Assembly (NCBI GenBank): GCA_900155495.1
Contig: FTLJ01000502.1
Span: 1 to 57,016 of the forward strand
Source: Porogramme epimiltina
Taxonomy: Eukaryota > Basidiomycota > Agaricomycetes > Polyporales > Polyporaceae
Direction of reading: 5' to 3'
DNA length: 57,016 bases
Below are positions 22,612-39,057 of the stretch, one piece after another; positions within the stretch are counted from its first letter, which is position 1, and every line of letters starts with the position of its first letter. The notes under the pieces are model-generated. The model did not search any database and was not told where the DNA came from. It was given only the letters and a program-made list of their open reading frames with translations. A program made the translations under genes and the position numbers.

Positions 22612-23830
22612 CTAGTTCACATGGCAGCGCAGTATAAGTACGCAGTAAGAAGGGAGATAATGGCAACACTCACCGTTGGGTGCGAAGCCCATGCGCTGGT
22701 TGCCGATGTCCCAAACGGAGTAGTAGTGTTTTAGGAGCGAGCCGCCGACGAGGTTAAGACCGTCGAACGCGTTGATGAGAGTCAGACACGTGCTCGGGTC
22801 ACTCTTGAAGGGCCCGACATTCAGGTCCGAACTCGGAATAATCAAGTTGAACGGCGTGCTCTGCTGGCTCGTGAACGCGAGGTCGATTTTGGCGGGCAGG
22901 CTGCCAATCTCGCTGCAGGGAAGGCCGTATGCGCCCGGCTCATCATCAAAGGGCTGGATGTCGGACAAGATGAGCGCGTACATCGCCTCGGTGATGTCGG
23001 AGTCGAAGAGGATGTTGGACGTGCCAGAGTCGATGATGATGCTGTGCTTGCGTTTGGGGAGCGAGGTTGTCTTGCCGTTCAGGGATCTGGGACGGGGTCG
23101 CCTCCCAGTCGCCGCTGCCAGTCTGGCGGGTGTAGACCAGGCCGCCTACAAGAAGAAAGCTCGATTGAGCAAACAGTAAGGTGAGAGCAGTCAATGAACG
23201 CACCCTTGAACATGGTGCTATCAATGCCACCGACGAGGAACTCTGCGTTTCCAACAGCGTTCGGCGTCAGGAACATACCGAACAGTGCTGAGTGTAGATA
23301 TTAGCCAAGCGAATATACACAATACATGACACAACTTACAAGGGAGACCCTGTTTAATCAATGCACCAATGAAGCCCTGGGCAGAAGAGCCCATGCCCTG
23401 GATGCCGATGAAGGGGTCGACGTTGAAGGCAGGGGTTCGAGGGATGATCATGAACAGTGACACGCGGGGTAAGGCTGATGTTCGGGTGCCGCTACGGACG
23501 GTGAGAACGTAATCACTGTTCACAACCGGGTCCACACCGACGCCACTCGCGAAGGGGAGGCGGCTAGTGGACGAGCCGGCGCGGTAGGTGGAGCTCTTTG
23601 AGCGGACGAATCTGGTCTTCTGGGCGCAGGACGTGCACTCATCGCTAGCGAACTCGAGGGTCTCGGAGCCGGTGTCGAAGACGACGCTGACGGGCTGAGG
23701 GGGCGTGCCGACTGGAAGGTATGCGATTGCATTGAGGATGTGTGTGCAGAATGAGCATAGAAGCGAGAAAAGGACGCACCGGAGATGTTCCCGAACCACT
23801 GAAGGTCTGTCCCAGGAAGAAGTCGTATTT
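22612..23830 (-). pseudogene. Broken second aspartic protease copy
   Basis: Closely matches the neighbouring protease from the DFFLG segment before the first catalytic motif to GFAPNG at the C-terminus, with the same intron positions, but it is damaged. (1) The region for the signal peptide and propeptide is not recognisable upstream of about 23830. (2) One base is missing near 23813 relative to the intact copy (GTCCC-AGGAAG against GTCCCGAGGAAG on the plus strand). (3) Two bases are missing near 23080, between the SQI residues and the NGKTTS-like residues, which shifts the frame before the second catalytic motif. Both Asp motifs (FDTGSE and DSGTSN) are still legible in different frames. A 15-nt in-frame loss also lies between them. 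Sequencing error could explain one break but hardly all. Confidence 0.8.
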
Positions 23831-24066
23831 TTCAAGGCGGCACTTGCACTGCGACTGCGTGTGGCTCCAGGCTGAGGTCGGGGCGGGGCGCAACAGCGAC
23901 AATTTCACAGGCAAACGTCGGCTATTCCGGCCCGCCCTACTTCCGCCCCACACCCCAGACTGGACCCGGAGGCGAGGAGTTGTGTCTGAAGCAGTGGCGA
24001 AGCTTAAGCTTGTGACACTAAAGGTCCCCGGGGACGACCAGCTATCCTCCTACTCTTCTCTCATTC

Positions 24067-28895
<4,829 letters not shown>

Positions 28896-29430
28896 ACAGG
28901 AATGGCGCAGGGGAGGGTGCGCCGAGGTGTTGTGTCGGTGTGCATGGAGCGAAATGGACTGATGAGGAACGATCTGCGCGTTCTCGTGCTTCGGAAACGC
29001 CGCGGGGTGCATCCCTGGGTTCGTCGCCCGGGCGGCGGGACTTCGGCCGCGGCGAGAAAAGGGTTCGGACGGTGTGCGGGAGCCGTGAGTGGGCAGCGTC
29101 GCGCGGACAGATATGGAGTGACCGCGGGTCGGGCAGCGTCGGCGAGAGGGGGACGATTCACGAAAGGGGTCGGAGGTTGAGCGGAATTCACATGGGCGAC
29201 TTGCCCTAGAGACCCAGAGATCCGGACCGGGGGCGTGCACGTGACGGGGCCGGCTAAAGTCGGGAGGGGCGCGGGAGCGGGCGCTGCAGACTCCACTCGC
29301 GTTGCTTGAATTGCAGACCCGCCTCGCCTCGCCTCCGTTTCTTCGCCCGTCCCTCCGTCCCCTCCGTCTTGCCCTCCGCCCCCTCGTCTTCGCCGTCCCG
29401 CTCGCTGCTTGCGGCGACCCCGACGGCACC
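28896..29430. other. Intergenic between PEX1 and PTC7-like gene
   Basis: GC-rich spacer between codirectional genes. The long minus-strand frame across it shows no family features and overlaps both real genes. A pyrimidine-rich tract just before the next ATG (29319-29400) looks like a promoter/leader element typical of fungal housekeeping genes. Confidence 0.5.
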
Positions 29431-31512
29431 ATGAAGCCCATTCACAAGCGTCTCTACACCGTTCTCCCCCGTCCGCCTGGGGTTACCCCCTCTGCTGCAG
29501 CCTCCACCTCCCAGCTGCCCCTGCCCCGCGTCCGCTCCAACTCCGCATCATCCCCCCGTTCTCTCTATACCGCCTCCCACCTCTCTTTCTTCGAGGTCTC
29601 CCAGGTCCCGCCTCCGCCACCAACGACCCGTGGCAACACAAATGTGATCGTTGGCACCCGCCTCGCCGCAGAGGTCCGCGGAGAAACCGAAGGACACACG
29701 ACCAACCCCTCGAGCCAGCACCAGTCCGGCCACCTCCCGTACCCGCTCGCGCTCACCCTCGGCCAGTCCGACTCGTCCCCGCACCTCCCTCTCTCGCCCT
29801 ACAACCCCTTCTTGCCCTACCAAGTCCTCTCCCCGCTCTTCATCGCGTCGTCAAAAACCGCAGAGACCGCAGCGCCCGACACCAGGAAAAAACGGCAACG
29901 CGCCCGTTACCACCTCGACGTCGGCGCGTACGGTATCCCGAAGCGATCTCGCGGCCACTACATCGCCGGTCGCGACGGCCACGGGCGATTCGACGTCCGT
30001 CCAGAGCTCAGCCCGGAGGAGCTCGGTCGTGCTGTGCAGGTCGGCGAGGATGCGTATTTCGTGCGGGATAACGCGATGGGCGTCGCAGACGGCGTTGGAG
30101 GATGGTCTCGACATCGGCGATCGGGTGAGTCAAATTTGCTCGGACGTTGTCGTGCGGGGTTGCTGATGGCTGTTGCCCTGCCTCCTTTCTAGCGAACTCC
30201 GCCGAACCTACGCCCAGCGCGCTGTTCGCGCGTAGGTTAATGCATTATTGCTCGGAAGAGGTGGATGCGGCGAGCGAACTGTCGGAGCACAGGTACGGGT
30301 TTCCGCTTTCCGATTATCTGGACATCCACCAATGCTAGATGAACCTGCACAGCTTGGCCGACCCCGACCTGTACTCTGAGGAAGATGATCTCTACGCCGA
30401 ACTGGAAGATTCATTAGAGGATCTTGAGGACGGCCTGGATGTGCTCATGATCTTGGAAAAAGCGTATGAGAAGGCGCTCCAGTCACATGTATGCCGCCCG
30501 GAAGAGGCGAGTTCGTCCGGCTCTTCGCGGTCGCCTTCGCCCCCCGACAGTTACCCCGAACGTGCTTCCCATCCATCATCCCTCACGGCGCCACCCTCAT
30601 TGCCATCTCAAGCGGCACCAAGTGCCGGCAAGGTTCGCCTGTTTGAGGGTTCCTCAACGGCCCTAGTTGCCATCCTCGAACACCCCTCGTCCCGCCCCTC
30701 TTCTTCACTATTTCACCCACAACCCGTATCTGGAAAGCCGGGACAACCCGAAGTTAGCACGGATGGCGCTGTGATCCGTATCGCACATCTGGGCGACTGT
30801 ATGGGGATGTTGATCCGCGGCGAGGAGATCGTGTGGCGAACAGAAGAGATGTGGTCGAACGTGAGTTTTGATTGAATAACTTGCTTCTCCGGCCCGCGCT
30901 CAACCTTTTCTCTGCATACAGTTCAACACTCCCGTCCAGCTAGGGCCTTCGTCGTCGACGAAGCCACACGACGCGCGCACATTCACCGTCCCTGTGCAGG
31001 AAGACGACATCCTCATCCTCGCGTCCGACGGGCTCTCCGACAACCTCTGGGACACGGACATCCTCGACGAGGTCGTCCGCTTCCGCCGCTCCTTCATGGG
31101 CTCCGCATCGTCAAAGGCGGACGTGTCTGTCCCCGCCCCGGCCGCCCCGAGCACGACGTTCCGCCGGAGCACGCTCGCGGGCATGCTCAGCGAGGCGCTG
31201 TGCTCGCGTGCGAAGCGCGTGTCCGAGACGCGTGGCGCTCGACGGTCGGTGCACTCACAACAGGGGAAGGCGCAGGCTCAGGAGGCGTTGGGCGAGAAGA
31301 AAAGCGGCGCGGGGGCGCAGGTAGAGCTGGATGTGCCCTTCGCGCGCCGCGCACGGGAGCAGGGGAAGCTGTTCGAGGGTGGCAAGCCTGATGGTGAGTG
31401 CAGCCCGCTTCGGATCCCTCGCGATCTGTTATGATGGAGTGCTGACTGGGTCCTTTGCGTGTTTGCAGATATCTCCGTGCTCGTTGCGGTGATCTCCCCC
31501 GTAGATCAGTAG
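29431..31512 (+). CDS. PTC7/PPTC7-like PP2C protein phosphatase
   Basis: Metal-dependent Ser/Thr phosphatase. In yeast Ptc7 acts in mitochondria, including on coenzyme Q synthesis; that role here is inferred from homology. Five exons: 29431-30124, 30193-30292, 30353-30860, 30922-31393, 31469-31512; 605 aa, longer than yeast Ptc7 because of low-complexity insertions. Residues 1-150 are Ser/Pro-rich with a basic start fitting a targeting sequence. PP2C motifs: GEDAYF (Asp207), GVADGVGGW (Asp220), GSSTALVAIL, AHLGDCMGML, LASDGLSDNLWD and the terminal ISVLVAVIS. An acidic stretch (EEDDLYAELEDSLEDLEDG) and a Ser-rich loop lie between the second and third motifs. Exon 3 uses an AG 14 nt beyond an earlier AG, because only that choice keeps frame. 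Confidence 0.88.
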
Positions 31513-32277
31513 AGGACGCTGTTTCCCTTTTCGTTTTTGCTTCAGTCACGCGCATACACTCTTCTTCCTTCGCATCATCCCCCGTGCGATACCACCTTTC
31601 CATCAGCCTACACCGCATCATTAAACCAACATCTGCTCGTACATTCTCTCGGCATATGCTTTTCCCCTGTGAATTATTTTTATACGTTGCTTCGTCTCCG
31701 GTCTCTCATCATGATCATCACACCACATACACTCATTCCTCCCTATGGCTCACTAATCCCCTCTCGCTCGCGCTCACTGTTACAAGGTCCGGCGAAAGCT
31801 TTCACTGTAGATACACACACAACCTTCGGCAGGAGTAGGACACGGCATATATGCAGCATGTATTGATGTACAACACCTCGTACAAGGAATTATCCACCTA
31901 TTCAGGTGGTTTTGCACCTGCGATGTTGAGATCGCGGGTCTATAATCTTGGAGTTCGGCGCCTCGGGCTTGCAAGCGCGGATTAGCACTGTGTCTAAGAA
32001 GTCTTTGCGCCGGCGGCTCTGATGCAGGCTCGATGATACGTACATACTTGCCGCCCGTGCCGGCAGCAATGCTCTTCCCGTCACACACAACTCGCAATTG
32101 TGGCGCACTTCTCGTCTCTAGGCGTAGAACCGAGTTCGTGGATCATTGAGCACGCCGTGGTCGGCGCTCCATATATCCCCCAAGTCAAAGGCCTGAAAGC
32201 GTGCTAGGGCATCTCAAGCCTTTCAATGATACATTCGTACAAGTACATGCGGTCCTCCACTACTTGCAACGACCCGA
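31513..32277. other. Intergenic between PTC7-like gene and SDR-C
   Basis: Convergent 3' ends. T- and CT-rich text at 31525-31790 probably includes the PTC7 3' UTR. No gene recognised. Confidence 0.5.
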
Positions 32278-33453
32278 TCACAACCACTGCTTGTTCCCGA
32301 AGTGCGACAGGAACGCGCCGCTGTCGGCAGGGCCGACCTTGTGGATCACCTCCAGCTGCAGCACCACGGATTCGGCCGGGGTGAGAGGTATACCGGACCA
32401 CGTTGGGACGGCGGCTTTCATATCTCCCAGTATGTTCTTGATCACGTCGGGATATTCCTCGGGGGACGCTATGCCATGCCAACGAATCAGCTCTGCAGGT
32501 AACGGCGGCGGCCCGTCTGGCTGCAGACTCACCGTCGGGGTTCCACGTGTTCACAGTTCCCGGGCAGAGGGCGATGACAGTAAAGCCTTCCGGCTTGAGC
32601 GCAAGCGCGAACTGGACCACGGTCATGTTCAAAGCGGCTTTGGAAACGGCGTATTGGATGTTCTGGCCCATGTTGATGGTTCGAACGAAGTCGATGTCTC
32701 CTGCGGGCGAGCTGATGGAGATGATCTTCTTCGTGTTGCCCGCTCGAAGGAGGGGGAGGAACACGTTTGTTGCGTTAGTGACACCGACGACGTTCGTCCG
32801 GAACTGGATCGTTGTTTAAAGCGACCACTTGTTCGTTCGAAAAGGAGACTTACCGCGCTAACGAGGTCGCCATCCAGGAGCTTCTCATCCGGACTGTGGA
32901 TGTGATAAGAAGGGGAGAACTATAGCATAGGTGGTGACGTACTATTCAGTAATCAGCAAGCCCGTCCGCTCCGTCACAAGGGCCGCGCCGTTGTTGATCA
33001 GGTAGTCGAGCGAGCCGCCCGTAATCTTCGAAACTGCCGCTGCAGCCGCCTTCATTCATACAACAACGCATGGTAGAAGGACGTAAGTATCCTGCAAAAA
33101 AATCCAAGAGGGGTCGCAATCAATTCACCTTAAGGGACGAGACATCGTCGAGGTCGCCTTGGATAACGTGGACGTTAGACGTCGTTTCCGCTAATGCCGC
33201 GAGTTTGGTCGCATTCTGCGGCGTGCGAACGATGGCGAGTACTTGGTTGGACTTGTCGCGACTCTGAGGGAAATGACGCAATCGCACTAGGTCAGAAGCT
33301 TGCGCCGGTATCTCCATGATGGGAAAGGGGGCACTCACAAGGTTGTTGACAAACTCCAGCTATCAATACCAGTTAGGAATGAAGTTGGCTCAACGAGAAA
33401 GCTGAACTTACTCCTATGCCCCTCGATGCACCGAGGATCACGTAAGAAGGCAT
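32278..33453 (-). CDS. Short-chain dehydrogenase/reductase, paralogue C
   Basis: First member of the four-gene SDR array. Seven exons: 33453-33412, 33359-33339, 33263-33129, 33049-32943, 32893-32854, 32803-32533, 32468-32278; 268 aa. Motifs: GASRGIG (residues 8-14), QGDLDD, INNGA, ISSP with the catalytic Ser region intact, YAVSKAAL giving Tyr and Lys, and the family tail GNKQWL. The 21-nt second exon encodes LEFVNNL. Closest to SDR-D: the two share coding sequence, introns and about 0.75-1.5 kb of upstream flank, so they come from a recent tandem duplication. The oxidoreductase call is firm; substrate unknown. Confidence 0.9.
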
Positions 33454-34977
33454 TGCCAGTTATGTGGAGCGTTTACTGGGAAGAGGTTTGAGGGTCGGTA
33501 TCTTTGGTCAGGAAGGGCGCTGAGGATGGGCAGCGGGCCACCGTACACGCTATATATGCCCTCAGACCGTCTCCCTTGTCGGCTACTGGAATGCTTCGTA
33601 AGTAATAAAACGAGGACCACGAGTGTTCAAATCACCGATCTTTCGGGCATTGTGGGGTTATCGGGTGGAAGCGTTCTTAACGTCAGGGGGTTGGGCTATC
33701 ATATTCCCCGGTCGCAGAAGGCGAATGTGCTACGTAAGGCCGTTGGCATATGTACTTTACAACCGTCGGCCCGGCTTGAACTTTCTTGCTATGCGGCGCG
33801 GAGGATCTAGTTTTTAATGAGTCCTGACGTACTCGCTAGGTAGGGTTCAAGCAGCTAATGGAACTGTATCAGCAGCGTAGTTAAATAATGCTCGAAAATG
33901 GTGTACTTCTGTTCTGTAACCGCTACTCTGCTGACTATCCAATGCGATCAGGGCATTGTGAATGATCCCAACCGGTGGCACGTAGAAAAACTCCGTGGTC
34001 TAGAAAACCGTGGTGGTGTTTTTGAAGATAACGGTAACGTAGTCGCACCGCGGCAGGGCTCGAGCATTACGATCCAAGTGCTCCGCGTTCTGTGCGGTCG
34101 ATGCAGTACGAGTCAGTGGTTGCGGCCTACTGGGTTTGGGATCTCAAGAATCCAGGTACGGCCGAGATACATCATTCGGGCGGCGCTCTAATAAGGATTA
34201 TTAGTCAGCAAATCCATAACTTGCAACTGTAGCGACAGCCACAGCGGTAAGCGCTAGTCTTGCCTCCCCAGCTCCCAACCCGACTTAGCGAGGTGTTCAA
34301 ACGAGGTCACCACGACTCATCCATTCCTGAATGAAGTGGCATGGCGCATATAGTGCCCTTGTTTTAAACGCTTCGCGTCTAGATAGACTGGCTCACCCGT
34401 AGAATTGAATGGGGAGGGAGCTTGCGTTGAAGTTGCGCGACGCACCAACCTCGTTTGTTATCACCGGCTCGCGAGCGCGAGGAAAATTGAAATATTCTCC
34501 TGGACCTGCTAAGAAGTTACTGCACTAATGGTTCTCGTAATGGCTCAAAGATACGCGCATTTGTCTTGGGTTATGCTTAGGGCCGCCCGTGCCGTGGCGA
34601 GGTTTTTGTCCAAGTCCTCGCCATTTGAAAGCGCCGGATGGTGGCGGTACGAAGTCAAAGAAGAATGAATTCGTGAATATTGGCTAGTTAGAGTCTTAGA
34701 GTTGTTTACCCTGTAGGCGACATCACTCCCCGGGCTTCATCGTACGCATTAATCTGTCACCGGGGTATCGGGCGCCGGTCGGAGGCAGCGAAGCTACCAT
34801 AACGGCTTACCTCCGCCCTTGCTTGCGTGATCAAGGTGGGACAAAGTGGTCGTGGATCGCTGAAGGTACCAACGTTCCATATATCCGCTGCCAATTCAAA
34901 GGTCCCAAAGTAATTTTTGAAGCTTCTAGTAGTACATCCATACCATATGCAGCCATTCGTCACTTGCAACGACCCAA
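33454..34977. other. Intergenic, SDR-C promoter and duplicated flank
   Basis: No gene recognised. Its first half is the SDR-C promoter; much of it is alignable with 36139-37089 upstream of SDR-D. The part from 34220 to 34977 looks unique. Confidence 0.55.
33551..33558 (-). promoter_or_regulatory. TATA box of SDR-C
   Basis: TATATA element about 100 nt upstream of the ATG, positionally conserved with SDR-B, D and E. Confidence 0.55.
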
Positions 34978-36138
34978 TTACAACCACTGCTTGTTCCCGA
35001 AGTGCGACAGGAACGCACCGCTATCCGCAGGGCCAACCTGGTGGATCACCTTCATCTGCAACTCCACCGATTCGGCCGTGGTGAGAGGTATACCGGACCA
35101 TGCGGGTGCGGCTGCCTTCATATCCGAGAACATCTTCTTGAATGTGTCGGGGAACTCGTCCGGGGACGCTATACGTACCATGACAACAAATTAGCCGGGC
35201 GGATAAAGGGCGCTTATTTGAAAGGATACTCACCACCAGGGTTCCATGTGTTCACAACTCCTGGGCAGAGGGCTATGACGGTGAAGCCTTCAGGCTTGAG
35301 CGCGAGGGCGAACTGGACCACGGTCATGTTCAGGGCGGCTTTGGAGACGGCGTACTGGATGTTCTGGCCCATCTTGGAAGCTTGGACGAAGCCGATATCT
35401 CCCGCGGGAGAGCTGATAGAAATAATCTTCTTCTTGTTGCCCGCTCGGAGGAGGGGGAGGAACACGTTTGTTGCGTTGGTGACGCCAACGACGTTCGTCT
35501 GGAACTAGCTCATCGGATAAGCTCCCCGATTGGTCTTCAGGAAAGTAAAAAATACTTACTGCATTGACGAGATCGCCACCGAGGATTTTCTCGTCCGGAC
35601 TGTGAATATGATAAGAAGGTGAAAGCTATAACAGAAGTGGTAACTCACTATTCAGTAATCAGCAAGCCCGTCCGCTCCGTGACAAGAGAGGCACCGTTAT
35701 TGATCAGGTAGTCAAGCGAACCACCTGTGACCTTCGAAACTGCCGCTGCCGCTGCCTTTGCATGAGCGTCAGAAAACTGAGACTGATATTGAGAGGTATC
35801 ACAATCCTTTCACCTTGAGGGACGAGACGTCGTCGAGGTCTCCTTGGATGACGTGGACGTTAGACGACGTTCCCGCCAATGCCGCGAGTTTGGTCGCGTT
35901 CTGAGGTGTGCGGACAATGGCGAGTACTTGGTTGGACTTGTCGCGACTCTGAGGGGGATGATGCAATCGCGCTAGTTGAGAACTTCCCGTTGGCATGTCA
36001 AGAATGACGAAATGGGGACTCACGAGGTTGTTGACGAACTCCAACTAATAATGCCAGTCAGGAATGAAGGTTACAAAACGAGAAAGTTGAACTTACTCCT
36101 ATGCCCCGCGAGGCACCTATGATCGCGTAAGAAGGCAT
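34978..36138 (-). CDS. Short-chain dehydrogenase/reductase, paralogue D
   Basis: Seven exons: 36138-36097, 36044-36024, 35948-35814, 35755-35649, 35599-35560, 35504-35234, 35168-34978; 268 aa. Exon lengths are identical to SDR-C throughout. Motifs: cofactor loop GASRGIG, QGDLDD, INNGA, ISSP, the catalytic pair in YAVSKAAL, tail GNKQWL. Exon 6 starts FQTNVVG where the others have FRTN or IRTN. It is the sister of SDR-C. Most differences are third-position or conservative, suggesting both copies remain under selection. Function is as for the family, substrate unknown. Confidence 0.9.
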
Positions 36139-37089
36139 TGCAAGCTATGAGAGAGGATTTAACGAGAGAGAGTCGGGGTCTTTAGTCAGGAAGGGCGCCG
36201 AGGAAGAGCAGCCCACCTTGCACACCCTATATACTCCCAGGCCTGCATCTCTCTCGTAAGCCTAGCATGCTTCGTAAGTAATAGAGTGAGGACAACCAGC
36301 GTTCGTATCACCGATCTTTCGGGCAACGTGGGGCTGCTTGTGGAAGCGTTTCCGAAAGTTAGGGGTTTGTGGTCATTGTATTCCCCGGTCGCAGATAGGC
36401 AAACGCGCCACGTAAGGCTATTGGCATACGTACTTTATAAGAGTCGGCCCGGCTGGAACCTTCTTTGTATGCCGCGCAGAGGATCAAGTATTCAATTTCT
36501 TCTCACGTACCCGGCAGGTAGGGTTCAAGCGTCTAGTAAAACCCGCATTAGTGGGGTTACACCTGGTTGGAACTAAAAGCCCAAGAAGACGGCGTACTTG
36601 TGTTCAGTAATCACTGCTCTGTTGGCCATCCAATGGAGTTACTACCTCGTAAACAATCGCAACCGATGGCATGTAAGAGAGTCCATGGTATAGAGGCGCA
36701 TGAAGTCTAAAAAGACAATATAGCTCGCGAAAATGCGATACTCAACTTCATTGCGAATCTGGGGAGAATCCGGGAACGGCTGAGAGTTCGGGCGCCGCTC
36801 CGATAAACATCATTAGTCAGCAAATCCACGCAACTGAGGCGGCGCTAGTTCCTACCTTGACTTGGCTGATCTCAATCTTCGACCTGAGCCCGGGAACGAA
36901 GCAGCATGGTACCCCCAGACGCCTCATATTAAGCCTCCGAGTTTATACTGGGACATTCATGCTTAACTTTGATAGAGGAACCCTAAGCCAAAATTCAACG
37001 TTCAACGTTCAGCCTGTACTAACTTCGTCTTTTACTTGGCATGCCAGTCCATTAGAATTCGATTAGTAACTAACTCTTCATACAACTGA
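36139..37089. other. Intergenic, SDR-D promoter
   Basis: Alignable with the SDR-C upstream region up to about 36830. No gene or RNA recognised. Confidence 0.5.
36228..36233 (-). promoter_or_regulatory. TATA box of SDR-D
   Basis: TATATA about 90 nt upstream of the ATG, aligned with the SDR-C element inside the duplicated flank. Confidence 0.55.
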
Positions 37090-38251
37090 TCACACCAATT
37101 GCTTATTTCCATAGTGTGAGAGAAATTCACCGCTTTCACTCGGCCCGACCGCATGAATGACCTTCAACTGCAACTCCACAGATTCGGCCGGAGTAAGAGG
37201 GACACCGGGCCAGCTCGGTGAGAAGGCTTTCATCCCGTCAAGTATCTTCTTGACCATCTCTGGGCACTGGTCAGAGGAGGCTATGTGGTGGTCACAAGTT
37301 AGTAATGAAGCAACTGGGAAATGATGTTCCTGCCCGTCTCACGATCTGAGCTCCACGTATTCACGGCTCCCGGGCAAAGAGCGATAACGGTGAAACCTTC
37401 GGGCTTGAGCGCAAGCGCGAACTGAACCACTATCATGTTAAGTGCAGCTTTGGAGACTGAATATTGAATGTTCTGGCTCATGCCGACACCTCGCACGAAT
37501 TCGAGGTCTCCTGCGGGCGAGCTAATTGCGACGATCTTCCTCGTAGTCCCAGCACGGAGGAGAGGGAGGAAAATATTGGTGGCATTGGTGACGCCGATGA
37601 CGTTCGTACGAATCTGTTTAGCAGTATCATCACGGTGCACTTCTGTAGACCGATAAGGGCCACTTACAGCCCCAACGAGATCACTATCGAGAGCCTTCGG
37701 ATCTAAACTGCAGGCACGGACCCGGTGAAGAATAGTCGAGTCACAGAGCAAGTTGCAACGTACTACTCTGTAATTTGAAAGTGTGCTCGCTCAGTCACAA
37801 TAGCAGCACCATTGTTGATGAGGCAGTCCAGCGAGCCACTTGTGATCTTCGAAACAGCGGCGGCTGCAGCCTGATGTAATGAGGGATGGACGATAGATCA
37901 GAGACGTTGCGTTGGCTTATATGGGGAGTCGTCTCACCTCTAGGGAGGAGACATCATCAAGGTCTCCTCGTACAATATGAACGTTATGAGAAGCCTTTGC
38001 CAAAGCCGCGAGTGCGGTTGCGTTTTGGGGAGTGCGCACTATCGCGAAGACTTGATTCGACTGATCCTTACTCTAGAACAGTCGGGTTAGCTGTATGACG
38101 GTACCAAAATAACGGGGAATGATTGAAAGTACTCACGAGGGTGTTAACGAACTCTAACTGTGAACCATTATTAGGGACGATGGGGTAATTGAGATGTGAA
38201 GGTACCTACCCCGATACCACGGGATGCGCCAATGATCGCGTAAGATGGCAT
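37090..38251 (-). CDS. Short-chain dehydrogenase/reductase, paralogue E
   Basis: Seven exons: 38251-38210, 38157-38137, 38072-37938, 37870-37764, 37707-37668, 37613-37343, 37280-37090; 268 aa. Motifs: GASRGIG, RGDLDD, CLINNGA, ISSP, catalytic Tyr/Lys in YSVSKAAL. It departs from the family at the C-terminus, which reads GNKQLV: the otherwise invariant Trp codon TGG is TTG (Leu). The LDYLINN stretch has Cys for Tyr. All splice sites and catalytic residues are intact, so the gene is probably functional but more diverged than C and D. It lies between D and F in the array. Confidence 0.88.
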
Positions 38252-39057
38252 TGAAAGTCTCGCGGTTTCTGAGAGCTTAGGAGATGACGTGCCTGCCCAC
38301 GAGAGGGGTAGAGTAGGGAAGAAAACTTCGTTTCACGATATTTATACGCACCATCGGTCATCTGCGCCCCCGGAATTCGTGAGAGGTCTACTTTGACAGG
38401 CCCTTTCAAACTCCACGCCGCTGTGAATCAGACCCACGACCTTAGCAAAGGACCCGGCGTACCTCGACGTAATCCGGGGTGTCGCGGATCAAGTACTCCT
38501 GGACATATCTTACCGACAATACGATCGAGATGTTCAGCTTTTTGAGCTCGAAGATGCGATCAGAGCTGTCGGTAAAGCACCTTATCTTTTATAACAGAAC
38601 AAAGCCAGAGTCATTACATTCATAGACAGCTGGAGTACGTACTGATACTTTGCGCCCATCTCTAATCAACTGTTTTGTAGAAGAGCGTTCGTCAATGGTA
38701 CTTGGATCCGCGGTTGTGGCATCACCGATAACGATTGCCACAAACGCAACCTTGATATGCCGTAAACATAGGGCGGAAGGACGGTTCATTTAATGGTCTG
38801 TCTCTGCAGGATCAGTAGTAGTAGGCGCATGAAGGAAGGCCCTGTTCAATTAGGTTCCGATCCCGAGGAACCCGAGCGGTGTTTGTGGTCAGCGACTCAT
38901 TGGCGTCGCCTTACAGCTCCATTTACTGATGAGGGAGTGACATATTGTGGGAATGTGGTCATTCGTTACGGAGTTTGAATCAGCCGATGACTGTACATTT
39001 CAAAGTCGATGTCTCCTACATGAACATAGTAGTACAAGGGGCGCGTGATGGCGAGGC
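38252..39057. other. Intergenic between SDR-E and SDR-F
   Basis: No gene recognised. The first 100 bases hold the SDR-E promoter. Confidence 0.5.
38339..38346 (-). promoter_or_regulatory. TATA box of SDR-E
   Basis: TATAAATA on the minus strand about 90 nt before the start codon. Confidence 0.55.

Larger units (their letters stand above)
32278..34220. repeat. Tandem duplication, unit 1 (SDR-C and flank)
   Basis: Matches unit 2 at an offset of about 2.69 kb. Beyond the gene, upstream text matches clearly: cttcgtaagtaata..caccgatctttcgggca at about 33590-33650, ggtagggttcaagc at 33840, and attagtcagcaaatcca at about 34199. Confidence 0.75.
34978..36830. repeat. Tandem duplication, unit 2 (SDR-D and flank)
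   Basis: The copy of unit 1. Upstream landmarks: cttcgtaagtaata at about 36270, caccgatctttcgggca at 36309, ggtagggttcaagc at 36519, and attagtcagcaaatcca at about 36812. Small indels make it slightly shorter than unit 1. Confidence 0.75.
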
